A DNA stretch of 64,000 nt from Bacteroidales bacterium (GTDB lineage Bacteria > Bacteroidota > Bacteroidia > Bacteroidales > JAADGE01). Shown here one piece after another: positions 43,707 to 52,804 of the stretch. The first letter of the stretch is position 1; each line of letters starts with the position of its first letter. The stretch spans positions 48,014 through 112,013 of the forward strand of contig JAKISF010000008.1 in assembly GCA_021648725.1 (NCBI GenBank). The letters run 5' to 3'. Made by a program: the position numbers and the translations under genes. Under the pieces are notes generated by a model that was not told the origin of the DNA, searched no databases, and saw only the letters and a program-made list of their open reading frames with translations.

Positions 43707-44358
43707 CTTTCTTTTTAAGTTTTAACAATTCCGTTTCAATATCATATTTTTTATTGAAAAAATTCATTGTTCGTTCAATACCGATTGTTCCGAAGCTCTT
43801 AATTGCACCTATCATCTTTTTTATTCGTTCCGGAAGTAATTTTTGTTCATTTTCAGACCAATCATCTAATACATAATCAACCTGCCTTCCTTTTGAATAA
43901 GAATCGCCTATTCCGAAACGTAAGCGGTTAAAATTTTGATGCCCGAGAACTGTAATTATATCATTTAATCCGTTATGTCCACCGTCTCCGCCTTTATTTT
44001 TCAACCTTATTGTACCGAAGTCTAATGCCAAATCATCAACAATAATTAGGGTGTTTTCAACAGGAACTTTTTCTTTTTTTATCCAATAATCAACAGCTTT
44101 ACCGCTGAGATTCATAAAAGTCATAGGTTTTGCGAGAACAAAAATACGACCTTTATGTTTTACTTTTGTAACATCTGCATAACGTTTATGCTCAAAAACA
44201 GCATCGGACGCTTCAGCAAAAGCGTCCAATACTTTAAAACCTATGTTATGTCTGGTTTCCGAATATTTTTCTCCCGGATTTCCCAAACCGACAATAAGGT
44301 ATTTCATGTCATTTTCAAGATTGTTTTGTTTTTCTCTTTTTCTGAAAAGATTAAACAT
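43690..44358 (-). CDS. pth: Peptidyl-tRNA hydrolase
   Basis: 222 residues with YLIVGLGNPGEKYSETRHNIGF (in part; catalytic His in TRHNIG), FVLAKPMTFMNLSGKAV and DLALDFGTIRLKNKGGDGGHNGL motifs. It cleaves peptidyl-tRNA released from ribosomes. The start at 44358 adds 17 residues before MKYLIVGLG; such N-terminal extensions are usual in Bacteroidota, but the ATG at 44307 is possible. In a minus-strand run prs-rplY-pth-S4. Confidence 0.95.
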   Translation of the reverse strand: MFNLFRKREKQNNLENDMKYLIVGLGNPGEKYSETRHNIGFKVLDAFAEASDAVFEHKRYADVTKVKHKGRIFVLAKPMTFMNLSGKAVDYWIKKEKVPVENTLIIVDDLALDFGTIRLKNKGGDGGHNGLNDIITVLGHQNFNRLRFGIGDSYSKGRQVDYVLDDWSENEQKLLPERIKKMIGAIKSFGTIGIERTMNFFNKKYDIETELLKLKKKDGEVK

Positions 44359-44493
44359 AAACTTAATTGGTTCTACTGTTATTTAAATGAATGACAAAAT
44401 GCTTCAATGATAGAATAAAACAATTATTTAAGCATTAAAGTATTCTGGCATTTAATCATTTTAAAATTTGACAGCCAAATTATATCAATATCT

Positions 44494-44529
44494 ATCAAGT
44501 TGTACTATAGTCATATAGCACCACTTGAT
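44494..44529. repeat. Hairpin at the 3' end of rplY
   Basis: Arms ATCAAGT (44494-44500) and ACTTGAT (44523-44529) enclose an inner CTATA/TATAG stem, directly abutting the rplY stop. It lacks a T run on the minus strand, so it may be an mRNA 3'-end or processing structure rather than a terminator. Confidence 0.35.
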
Positions 44530-45183
44530 TTATGACTTGTCTTCAGTTTTTTCTGTTGTTGCAGCTCCTTCTGCTACTTCTTCTCCTTCTTCTCCCTCTT
44601 CTCCTTCAAGTTCTTCTTCGTCCATAGCTTTAGCAAGACGTGTAACGTTAACACTTACAACAATTGATTGGGGGTCTGAGAAATCAAGATTTTTATATTG
44701 TTCATTTAACTCATCAACTCTTACTGCGTCTCCGATACCTAAATCTGTTATATCTATAACAATTTCATCAGGCATATTTTCAGCAGTTGCACTTATTAAA
44801 AGTTTTCTTCTGGCTACATTTAAAACTCCGCCGTCTTGTATTCCTTTAGCAAAACCGGTAGTTTTAACGGGCACACCTATTTTTAGTTTTTTTGAAGTAT
44901 CAATTCGGTAAAAGTCAATATGTAAGATTTCATCAGTAACCGGGTGAAAATCAACCGACTGCATAATAGCCTGGCATGTGTTTTTTCCTATATTCAAATC
45001 AACAATATAAGAATTCGGGGTATAAATTATTTTTCTGAATTCATTTTTATGAGCGTGAAAATGTATATTGTCTTGTTTTTGCCCATACATTACACAAGGA
45101 ATGTGGTCTTGTTTTCTGATTGCTTTTGTTGCTTTTTTTCCGAGTTCTTTTCTCTCAGTTGCATTAATTTTTATTGATTTCAT
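44530..45183 (-). CDS. rplY: 50S ribosomal protein L25 (Ctc/TL5 form)
   Basis: 217 residues: an L25 5S-rRNA-binding domain (about 1-95, IKINATERKELGKKATKAIR), a TL5-type C-terminal beta domain (about 98-185, GVPVKTTGFAKGIQDGGVLNV) and a very acidic low-complexity tail of repeated EGEEGEE. The tail is normal for the long Ctc form. Located between prs and pth, the conserved neighbourhood prs-ctc-pth. Confidence 0.96.
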   Translation of the reverse strand: MKSIKINATERKELGKKATKAIRKQDHIPCVMYGQKQDNIHFHAHKNEFRKIIYTPNSYIVDLNIGKNTCQAIMQSVDFHPVTDEILHIDFYRIDTSKKLKIGVPVKTTGFAKGIQDGGVLNVARRKLLISATAENMPDEIVIDITDLGIGDAVRVDELNEQYKNLDFSDPQSIVVSVNVTRLAKAMDEEELEGEEGEEGEEVAEGAATTEKTEDKS

Positions 45184-45341
45184 TCTCTTAAGATTTGTGC
45201 TACTAAAATTTAAGTAAAAACTTCAAAATAAAGATAAAGCACTTAATTCCCATCACACTGTTATTAATTTTGCTTTTTTATTGAGCCGCAAAAGTATTAA
45301 ATATTGTTTTGAAAAAAAATCTTTTATTAGAATCAAGTATT

Positions 45342-46271
45342 TTATAAAAAGTTTTCGCTGATAGACTGGTAGTTATAAACTTTTTTTATCACTTCGGCAA
45401 AAATAGTTGAAACAGTTAAAACTTTAATTTTAGATGATTGTTTTTTTAACGGAATTGTGTCGGAAACAATTAATTCGGTCAATTGTGAATTTTCTATTCT
45501 TTCATAAGCAGGACCTGATAAAACGGGATGTGTTATAATCGCTCTTACACTTTTCGCTCCTTTTTTCATGAGAACGTCAGCAGCTTTTACAATTGTGCCG
45601 GCAGTATCAATAATATCATCTACTAAAATTACATTTTTATCTTTAACATTTCCGATAATTTTCATTTCACTTACTTCATTAGCTTTTTCTCTTAATTTAT
45701 AACCGATAATCATTTCAGTTTTTAAGAATTTTGCGTATGCATTGGCTCGTTTTGTTCCGCCTGTATCCGGAGAAGCAATGGCAATATTATCAAGCCCCAA
45801 GCTTTTAATATGAGGGATAAAAACAGCTGAGGCATACAGATGGTCAACAGGAACATTAAAAAAACCTTGAATTTGATCGGCATGGAGGTCCATTGTTATA
45901 ATTCTGTCTGCACCTGCTGCAGTTAAAATATCTGCAACTAATTTTGCTCCTATTGCAACTCGCGGGCGGTCTTTTCTGTCTTGCCTTGCAAAACCGAAGT
46001 AAGGAATAACAGCAACAACTTTGTATGCTGATGCTCTGCGTGCTGCATCAATCATAAGCAATAATTCAAAAAGATTATCGGTAGGTTGAAATGTAGATTG
46101 AACTATAAATACAAAATTTCCTCTTACTGTTTCTTCATATCCGGGTTGAAACTCTCCGTCACTGAACTTAAAGACAGTTGACTTTCCTAAACTTGTACCG
46201 TAACTGTCAGCAATTTTACGGGTTAAATATTCCGTAGCGGTACCTGTGAAGATTTTCATTTTTGAATGCAT
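45342..46271 (-). CDS. prs: Ribose-phosphate pyrophosphokinase
   Basis: 309 residues with the PRPP synthetase motifs: FSDGEFQPGYEETVRG near 35, FARQDRKDRPRVAIGAKLVADIL, MDLHADQIQGFFNVPVDHLYA and the PRPP-binding loop ILVDDIIDTAGTI near 220. It makes PRPP for nucleotides, histidine and tryptophan. First gene of the prs-rplY-pth-S4 run, with a 158-bp gap before rplY. Confidence 0.97.
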   Translation of the reverse strand: MHSKMKIFTGTATEYLTRKIADSYGTSLGKSTVFKFSDGEFQPGYEETVRGNFVFIVQSTFQPTDNLFELLLMIDAARRASAYKVVAVIPYFGFARQDRKDRPRVAIGAKLVADILTAAGADRIITMDLHADQIQGFFNVPVDHLYASAVFIPHIKSLGLDNIAIASPDTGGTKRANAYAKFLKTEMIIGYKLREKANEVSEMKIIGNVKDKNVILVDDIIDTAGTIVKAADVLMKKGAKSVRAIITHPVLSGPAYERIENSQLTELIVSDTIPLKKQSSKIKVLTVSTIFAEVIKKVYNYQSISENFL

Positions 46272-46369
46272 TATTCAAAATTTAGAAGTGAATATACTTA
46301 ATTTTAATTCAGGCGGTAAAGTTAAAAATTTCTTTTATTTGAAAGTATCTTTCATACAGTTATTAATTC

Positions 46370-47203
46370 TTAATCTGAGATTATTTGAATTACTTTTTCT
46401 TTAACTTTTCTATTATTAAAATTATTTTCTCTTTTGGCAGATTCTGCTGCACCAAATATGTTTCCTATATAAAACCCGGTTGCTAAAGCTCCGAACCCCC
46501 AACCGTAAACACTTTTAATGCTTTCAAGTTTAAATCCTCTGTATGATTGCCAAGTATATAAACCGATTATTGAAAAATTACTGACCCCGTTTTTAGTGTC
46601 ATTTGAATATATTTTACCCAGCCCGGGAATAATAATTGATAAAACAGATGCAAGAATAGGGTTTTTATACTTTACTTTTTTTTTATTTTCATATAGTTCA
46701 GATAATTCTGTGAACTTAACACCGGGATTCCCAAAACGGGTTACGGTATTAATAAATCCTTTTGCATCCTTTGATTTATGTTCTATTAGTAAAAGAGCCA
46801 AAACATATTCTGCCCTTTCTTGTTTTGAAAGTTGTGTTTGTTCTTTAATAACTTTACGGCATAATTTATATTGCTCCGATAAAATTAATAATTGAATGTA
46901 AGATTTCAGAATATCAACGGAATATGATTTAAAATCTTCTCCGAATTTGTCTTTGATTTTATTTACGGCAACAGAAGGTTTGTTCAAATTTAAGTATGAA
47001 AGAATTAATCTGTTAAAGTATTCTTCATTTTCAGGAAAAATATTTAAAAGTTGCTCATATTCTTTAACTGCAGAATTAAAATCTCTTACTTTAAATAAAT
47101 GATTTGCATATATAATCGAATTTTCTGTATTGAATATATCTTGTGAGAATGAAATCTGTGAAAACAAAAGTAGTATATATATAAGGTGTAACTTATTTCT
47201 CAT
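46370..47203 (-). CDS. Exported/membrane protein with TPR-like repeats
   Basis: 277 residues: a signal peptide (about 1-20), TPR-like helices (about 28-150, YANHLFKVRDFNSAVKEYEQLL), and two hydrophobic segments at about 180-240 with ILASVLSIIIPGLGKIYSNDTKNG, a 'PGLGxxY' motif seen in DUF5683/TM2-like small membrane domains. Function unknown. It follows rnhA directly (0 bp between stop and start), so the two are co-transcribed. Confidence 0.65.
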   Translation of the reverse strand: MRNKLHLIYILLLFSQISFSQDIFNTENSIIYANHLFKVRDFNSAVKEYEQLLNIFPENEEYFNRLILSYLNLNKPSVAVNKIKDKFGEDFKSYSVDILKSYIQLLILSEQYKLCRKVIKEQTQLSKQERAEYVLALLLIEHKSKDAKGFINTVTRFGNPGVKFTELSELYENKKKVKYKNPILASVLSIIIPGLGKIYSNDTKNGVSNFSIIGLYTWQSYRGFKLESIKSVYGWGFGALATGFYIGNIFGAAESAKRENNFNNRKVKEKVIQIISD

Positions 47204-47683
47204 TTAAAACAGCTTGTTGTCAGAATTTATTTCCTCATAACCTACGTCTGCTTGTAAATCCGGCTTTTTTGATGCTTCAACTGCCAAATAATCACACCTC
47301 TCATTTTCCGGAATATTTGCATGACCTTTAATCCATGTAAGTTTTACATTATGCTTTCTGTAAATAATCAAAAAACGTTTCCAAAGATCCGAATTCTTTT
47401 TATTCTTAAAACCCTTTTTTTCCCAATTAAAAAGCCAGGATTTTTCTACTGCATCAACAACATATTTAGAATCTGAGAATATATCAACATTGCTTCCTGC
47501 TTTTTTTAACTCTTCCAAACCCTTAATTACAGCTAAAAGTTCCATTCTGTTATTTGTAGTAAGCTTGAACCCTTCAGACAATTCTTTTCTGTATTTTCCT
47601 GCCAAAAGTACAGTTCCGTAACCTCCCGGTCCGGGGTTTCCTCTTGCAGCTCCATCGGTATATATATTAATTTTCAGATTCAT
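47204..47683 (-). CDS. rnhA: Ribonuclease HI
   Basis: 159 residues with all catalytic acids: IYTDGAARGNPGPGG (Asp10), NNRMELLAVIKGL (Glu48), IFSDSKYVVDAV (Asp71) and HANIPENERCDYLA (His and final Asp). It removes RNA from RNA-DNA hybrids. Standard length. Divergent from the nqr operon across a 269-bp intergenic region. Confidence 0.96.
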   Translation of the reverse strand: MNLKINIYTDGAARGNPGPGGYGTVLLAGKYRKELSEGFKLTTNNRMELLAVIKGLEELKKAGSNVDIFSDSKYVVDAVEKSWLFNWEKKGFKNKKNSDLWKRFLIIYRKHNVKLTWIKGHANIPENERCDYLAVEASKKPDLQADVGYEEINSDNKLF

Positions 47684-47842
47684 ATTTATAACTGCAAAGA
47701 AATCAAATATTGGTAAAACAACTATAAGTTTCTCACACTTTTATTAATTAAGATATTATTATCGGACCGGTATATGACATCTTTAATATTTTACAGTTGT
47801 GTTTTAGAGCATAAATCAAAAAAAACGCAGATTATACTTTGC

Positions 47843-47861
47843 TGTAATACTGAATATTACA
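47843..47861 (+). promoter_or_regulatory. Small hairpin upstream of the nqr promoter
   Basis: TGTAATA (47843-47849), loop CTGAA, TATTACA (47855-47861), about 30 bp before the nqr -33 box. It could be an operator; nothing else is visible in the 269-bp gap besides the promoter. Confidence 0.3.
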
Positions 47862-47892
47862 AATATCATCGAGATAGAGGAAAATATTCAAC

Positions 47893-47922
47893 TTGTCAAT
47901 TTTACAAAAATTAATACTTTTG
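47893..47922 (+). promoter_or_regulatory. Promoter of the nqr operon
   Basis: -33 TTG at 47893-47895, 19 bp spacer, -7 TACTTTTG at 47915-47922; the ATG follows 30 bp later. The TTG of the -33 box is in frame with nqrA but cannot be its start. Confidence 0.8.
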
Positions 47923-47952
47923 AGAAAAAATTTAAATATACATCTTGATATT

Positions 47953-49308
47953 ATGTCAAAAGTAATAAAAATTAAAAAAGGTTTAGACATAAAATTGGTC
48001 GGTTCTGCAGAAAAAGAAGTAACTAAGTTACCGTTATCTAAATATTTTGCCGTAAAGCCGACAGATTTTCCCGGTATTACACCAAAAGTTGTTTCAAAAT
48101 CCGGTGTTGATGTTAAAGCCGGAACCACTTTGTTTTATGATAAATATAATCCTGATGTTGTTTTTACTTCACCCGTAAGCGGAAAACTTTTTGCCGTAAA
48201 CAGAGGTGAAAGGAGAAGAATATTAGAGTTTGTAATTGAAACAAACGATAAAAATGAATACGAAACATTTAGACAGGCAAAACCGAAAGATTTAAACAGA
48301 GAGGAAATAAAAGATAATATATTAAAAAGTGGTTGTTGGCCTTTTATAAAACAAAGACCTTTTGCGGTAATTGCAGATACAAATGAAGTTCCCAGAGACA
48401 TCTTTATTACATCTTTTGACTCTGCTCCTCTTGCTGCAAATCTTGATTTTGTGGTAAAAGATAACTTTTCTGAATTCCAAACAGGTGTTAATGCCCTGAA
48501 AAAATTAACCGACGGAAAAGTATATCTCGGAATAAAAGCCGGAGAACTTTCAACACCTTATACAAATACTGCAAATGTGGAAAAATATGAATTTTCAGGT
48601 CCGCATCCTGCAGGAAACGTAGGTGTTCAAATAAATAAAATTAAACCCGTCAATAAAGGTGAAACTGTTTGGACACTCAGTGCTGCCGATGTTATTATTA
48701 TTGGTCGATTATTTGAAACAGGAAAATATGATGCAAGAAGAACCATTGCATTAGCCGGTTCCGAAGTTAAAAATCCAAAATATTACAATACTTTAATAGG
48801 GGCACCTATTTCAGATATTATAAAAGATAATCTCAAGACTACCGATAGTGACATAAGAATTATATCCGGAAATGTTCTTACGGGAGAACGTGTTTCTGAA
48901 AAAAACTATGTCGGATTTTATGATAATGTTGTTACGGTTATCCCGGAAGGGAATAAAGCTGAGTTTTTAGGCTGGGGAATGCCCGGATTCGGAAAGTTTA
49001 GTGTTTCAAGAGCTTTTTTCTCTTGGTTAAAACCAAAAAAAGAGCGAGTTATAGATACAAAACTTCACGGAGGAGAAAGACCGTTTATTGTAACAGGTGA
49101 GATGGAAAAAGTTTTTCCGATGGATATTTTTCCGATGCAATTACTGAAAGCAATCCATATAAAAGATCTTGATTTAATGGAAGAACTCGGGATTTATGAA
49201 ATTGCAGAAGAAGATTTTGCTTTATGTGAAGTAATTAACACTTCAAAAATTGAAATTCAAAAAAGCATAAGGGAAGGATTTGAGTTTGCAATAAAAGAAC
49301 TCGGATAA
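47953..49308 (+). CDS. nqrA: Na+-translocating NADH:quinone reductase subunit A
   Basis: 451 residues from the ATG at 47953 (MSKVIKIKKGLDIKLVGSAE, the family N-terminus). It has the conserved FSGPHPAGNVGVQINKI segment near 215-235, GWGMPGFGKFSVSRAFFSWL, and TKLHGGERPFIVTGEMEKVFPMDIFPMQL (in part). NqrA is the cytoplasmic subunit at the quinone-reduction site. First of six genes nqrABCDEF, all on the plus strand, with gaps of 37, 42, 27, 73 and 65 bp. Confidence 0.97.
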   Translation: MSKVIKIKKGLDIKLVGSAEKEVTKLPLSKYFAVKPTDFPGITPKVVSKSGVDVKAGTTLFYDKYNPDVVFTSPVSGKLFAVNRGERRRILEFVIETNDKNEYETFRQAKPKDLNREEIKDNILKSGCWPFIKQRPFAVIADTNEVPRDIFITSFDSAPLAANLDFVVKDNFSEFQTGVNALKKLTDGKVYLGIKAGELSTPYTNTANVEKYEFSGPHPAGNVGVQINKIKPVNKGETVWTLSAADVIIIGRLFETGKYDARRTIALAGSEVKNPKYYNTLIGAPISDIIKDNLKTTDSDIRIISGNVLTGERVSEKNYVGFYDNVVTVIPEGNKAEFLGWGMPGFGKFSVSRAFFSWLKPKKERVIDTKLHGGERPFIVTGEMEKVFPMDIFPMQLLKAIHIKDLDLMEELGIYEIAEEDFALCEVINTSKIEIQKSIREGFEFAIKELG

Positions 49309-49345
49309 TTAATTAAAATAAATATACACCAGTCAATTTTAAGAC

Positions 49346-50536
49346 ATGAAAGGTTTACACAGATACATTGAAAAAATAAAACCTAACTTTGAAAAAGGCG
49401 GAAAACACGAAAGGTGGGGAGCTGTTTTTGAAAGTTTTGAAACATTCTTATTTGTTCCGGGAAATACAACACCAAAAAAAGGAGCACACATAAGAGATGC
49501 AATGGACTCAAAACGTTTAATGAGTGTTGTTGTTTTAGCTGTAATTCCGGCCATGCTTTTCGGAATGTGGAATGTCGGACACCAATATTTTTTATCAATA
49601 GGAACTGATGCAGGTATTTGGCAAGCTTTCGGACACGGATTAATAAGAGTTCTTCCGATTGTCGTTGTTTCTTATGTTGCCGGTCTCGGAACAGAGTTTG
49701 TTTTTGTTCATATCAAACGAAAAGAAATTGAAGAGGGTTTCCTTGTTTCAGGAATATTAATTCCTCTCATTATTCCTGTTGACACTCCATTATGGATGGT
49801 AGCAGTTGCAACAATTTTTGCTGTTATTATAGGTAAAGAAGTATTTGGCGGAACCGGAATGAATATAGCAAACCCGGCATTGCTTGCAAGAGCATTCTTA
49901 TTCTTTGCATATCCTTCAAAAATGTCCGGAGATAAAGTCTGGATTTCAAGATTAACAGAAGGGAACGGTATAATTGACGGTTTTTCCGGAGCAACGCCTC
50001 TGGGACAAGCTGTTGAAAACGGTGCAAATATTGTTGACGGTGCAGGACACAGTTTGTCAACATTTGATTATTTTATGGGGTGGATACCGGGCTCAATAGG
50101 AGAAACTTCAACACTAATGATTTTATTGGGTGCAATTATTCTTCTGTTTACCGGAGTTGCAAGTTGGAAAATTATGCTTTCCGCATTTGCAGGAGGTGCC
50201 GTTATGGGTTTGTTGCTGAATACTTTTGCAACAGATACAAACCCTGTAATGGCTATACCTTTTTACGATCACCTTCTTCTCGGCGGCTTTGCTTTCGGTA
50301 TGGTATTTATGGCAACCGACCCCGTTACAGCTGCTCAAACCACAAAAGGAAAATGGATATACGGTTTTTTAACCGGCTTTATTGCAATTCTTGTAAGAGT
50401 TCTTAACCCGGCATACCCCGAAGGTGTTATGATGGCAATACTACTTATGAATGTTATGGCTCCTTTAATTGACCACTATGTTGTTCGGGGAAATGTTAAA
50501 AAACGCTTAAAACGAATTAAAGTTGCCGGCAAATAA
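49346..50536 (+). CDS. nqrB: Na+-NQR subunit B
   Basis: 396 residues with about ten membrane helices. The covalent FMN site is DGFSGATPLGQA near residue 215 (Thr of SGAT). Also visible are GKEVFGGTGMNIANPALLARAFLFFAYP (in part) and FMATDPVTAAQTTKGKWIYG. NqrB holds riboflavin and FMN and forms the sodium path. It is a little shorter than the Vibrio protein (about 415). Confidence 0.97.
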   Translation: MKGLHRYIEKIKPNFEKGGKHERWGAVFESFETFLFVPGNTTPKKGAHIRDAMDSKRLMSVVVLAVIPAMLFGMWNVGHQYFLSIGTDAGIWQAFGHGLIRVLPIVVVSYVAGLGTEFVFVHIKRKEIEEGFLVSGILIPLIIPVDTPLWMVAVATIFAVIIGKEVFGGTGMNIANPALLARAFLFFAYPSKMSGDKVWISRLTEGNGIIDGFSGATPLGQAVENGANIVDGAGHSLSTFDYFMGWIPGSIGETSTLMILLGAIILLFTGVASWKIMLSAFAGGAVMGLLLNTFATDTNPVMAIPFYDHLLLGGFAFGMVFMATDPVTAAQTTKGKWIYGFLTGFIAILVRVLNPAYPEGVMMAILLMNVMAPLIDHYVVRGNVKKRLKRIKVAGK

Positions 50537-50578
50537 ACTAATTGCAAATTAACACATAACAATATAAAAATAATCAAG

Positions 50579-51382
50579 ATGAAAATAGATACAAACGGCA
50601 ATTTATATACATTTATATACGCAGCAGTATTAGTTATTGTTGTTGCTGCCGCACTTGCATTTACGGCAATACAACTTCAACCTTTGCAAGAACAAAATGT
50701 TAAAGTTGAAAAGATGCAAAATATTTTACAATCTGTGGGGTTTAATCCTACGGTTGAAAACGCATCAGAACTTTATGCTAAATATGTTCAGGAAGATTTT
50801 GTTGTAGATATTAACGGAGAACGAAAAGAAGGCAAAGGGTTTGATGTTAACATGAAAAAAGAAAGTCGCAAAACCTTTAAAATAAAAGCATTAAAAAACA
50901 AGTTGCAGACAGCTGAAGGGTCGGAGAAGGCAAAACTGCAAGATGAACTTAATTCATTAAGAGCATCGCTTAACTTGCCTGTTTATGTTTGTGAAAAGGA
51001 CGGAGATATTCATTACATTTTTCCTTTGCAAGGAAAAGGACTTTGGGGTCCGATTTGGGGGTACATTGCTTTAGATAATGATTTCAATACGATTTACGGT
51101 GCGGTTTTCGACCACAAAGCCGAAACTCCCGGACTCGGAGCTGATATTAATAAAGATTGGTTTGAGCAACCTTTTTCAGGCAAAACACTATTTGAAGGAG
51201 ATGAATTTGTTTCAATTACACTATATAAAGGGGGAAAGGGCTCAGCTGTATTAGCCGGTGATTCAGAGCACGGTTGTGATGCTATTTCAGGCGGAACAAT
51301 TACAAGCAAAGGACTTGAGAGAATGTTAAAAGAAGAATGGCTGTATAATTATGAAGCCTTTTTGAAAAAGAATAAAAAGTAA
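50579..51382 (+). CDS. nqrC: Na+-NQR subunit C
   Basis: 267 residues: one N-terminal transmembrane helix (about 10-32) and a periplasmic FMN-binding domain whose attachment motif is CDAISGGTITSKGLE near 237-251 (Thr after SGG). Other family features are GKGLWGPIWGYIALD and DHKAETPGLGADI. The presence of a short charged insert (about 85-125, KALKNKLQTAEGSEKAKLQDEL in part) is typical of Bacteroidota NqrC. Confidence 0.96.
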   Translation: MKIDTNGNLYTFIYAAVLVIVVAAALAFTAIQLQPLQEQNVKVEKMQNILQSVGFNPTVENASELYAKYVQEDFVVDINGERKEGKGFDVNMKKESRKTFKIKALKNKLQTAEGSEKAKLQDELNSLRASLNLPVYVCEKDGDIHYIFPLQGKGLWGPIWGYIALDNDFNTIYGAVFDHKAETPGLGADINKDWFEQPFSGKTLFEGDEFVSITLYKGGKGSAVLAGDSEHGCDAISGGTITSKGLERMLKEEWLYNYEAFLKKNKK

Positions 51383-51409
51383 TAATATAACATCAGAAAT
51401 AAAATCAAG

Positions 51410-52045
51410 ATGAGTAAAAATTCAAAATTATTATCCGGACCGATTAACTTAAACAATCCGATTACTGTTCAAGTACTCGGTATATGTTCAGCTCTTGCGG
51501 TAACTGTAAAATTGGAACCGGCAATTGTAATGTCTGTATCTGTTCTTTTTGTAATGGCATTTGCAAATGTTATTATATCATTATTACGAAATACAATTCC
51601 CTCAAGAATAAGAATTATTGTTCAGTTGGTTATCATTGCAGCCCTTGTTATATTAGTTGACCAAGTTTTAAAAGCATATTTGTATGACGTAAGTAAGCAA
51701 TTATCTGTTTTTGTAGGGTTAATTATTACAAATTGTATCATAATGGGGCGTTTAGAAGCCTTTGCTTTAGGAAATAAACCGTATGCGTCTTTTTTAGATG
51801 GTGTCGGTAACGGAGCGGGTTATGCTGTTATAATGATAATAATTGCTGCCGTAAGAGAGCTGTTCGGTGCAGGAACTTTAACTCTTCCCGGGCTTGGAGA
51901 ACTTCAAATTATTCCGCAAGGCTTTTATGATTTCGGGTATCAAAATAACGGATTAATGATTCTTCCGCCGATGGCTCTTATTGTAGTCGGTGTCATAATT
52001 TGGGTTCAAAGAGCAAGAACTCGTGAACTTATTGAAGAAAATTAG
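51410..52045 (+). CDS. nqrD: Na+-NQR subunit D
   Basis: 211 residues, six membrane helices, with NPITVQVLGICSALAVT, VGLIITNCIIMGRLEAFALGNKP and a GAGYAVIMIIIAAVRELFGAG block. With NqrE it forms the inverted-repeat membrane pair that holds an iron-sulfur centre between conserved cysteines (Cys in LGICSA and TNCII). Confidence 0.96.
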   Translation: MSKNSKLLSGPINLNNPITVQVLGICSALAVTVKLEPAIVMSVSVLFVMAFANVIISLLRNTIPSRIRIIVQLVIIAALVILVDQVLKAYLYDVSKQLSVFVGLIITNCIIMGRLEAFALGNKPYASFLDGVGNGAGYAVIMIIIAAVRELFGAGTLTLPGLGELQIIPQGFYDFGYQNNGLMILPPMALIVVGVIIWVQRARTRELIEEN

Positions 52046-52118
52046 ATAAAATTTCAGTGTTACTGATTCGCATAACAGTTAATTTTAAAACATTTAAAGA
52101 AATTAAAAAATATATAAA

Positions 52119-52739
52119 ATGCAAGACTTATTAAATCTCTTTGTAAGGTCAATTTTTGTTGAAAATATGGTTTTTGCCTTCTTCTTAGGCATGTGTTCAT
52201 ATTTGGCAGTTTCTAAAACTGTAAAAACAGCAATGGGCTTAGGATTAGCAGTTATCTTTGTTTTGGTAATTACGGTTCCTGTTGATTGGCTTTTAAACGA
52301 ATATATCTTAAAAAAAGGTGCTTTAGAATGGCTAATCGGAGCAAAAGCTTTAGATGTTGATTTAAGTTTCTTAAGTTTCATCATGTTTATTGCCGTAATC
52401 GCATCAATGGTACAATTAGTTGAAATGATTGTTGAAAAATTTGCACCGGCATTATATTCTTCACTTGGTATATTTCTACCTTTAATTGCAGTTAACTGTG
52501 CAATTTTGGGAGGTTCATTATTTATGCAAGAAAGAGAATTAGCATCTGTCGGAGAAGCTACTGTATACGGGCTTGGTTCAGGTATCGGATGGTTAATTGC
52601 TATCATCGGAATTGCTGCAATCAGAGAAAAAATAAGGTATTCAAATGTTCCGGCTCCTTTAAGAGGACTTGGTATTACTTTTATTGCAACCGGTATTATG
52701 GGAATTGCATTTATGACTTTTATGGGAATTAAACTTTAG
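52119..52739 (+). CDS. nqrE: Na+-NQR subunit E
   Basis: 206 residues with six helices: LFVRSIFVENMVFAFFLGMCSYLAVSK (in part), LIAVNCAILGGSLFMQERELA and the GLGSGIGWLIAIIGIAAIREK end. The conserved cysteines of MCSYL and VNCAI complete the shared centre with NqrD. Small homology to NqrD is evident in helix layout. Confidence 0.96.
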   Translation: MQDLLNLFVRSIFVENMVFAFFLGMCSYLAVSKTVKTAMGLGLAVIFVLVITVPVDWLLNEYILKKGALEWLIGAKALDVDLSFLSFIMFIAVIASMVQLVEMIVEKFAPALYSSLGIFLPLIAVNCAILGGSLFMQERELASVGEATVYGLGSGIGWLIAIIGIAAIREKIRYSNVPAPLRGLGITFIATGIMGIAFMTFMGIKL

Positions 52740-52804
52740 AAATTGATTATTAGAAATTGATTATTGTAATAAACGGTAATCATAAAATAAATATAAATAA
52801 CAAA

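Noticed and set aside
44525..44911. Plus-strand 128-codon Ser/Pro-rich open frame
   Set aside because: Antisense to the acidic low-complexity tail of rplY; the composition is a reflection of the EGEEGEE repeats.
50080..50406. 108-codon frame rich in Cys and Arg inside nqrB
   Set aside because: An out-of-frame shadow of nqrB with no promoter or family resemblance.
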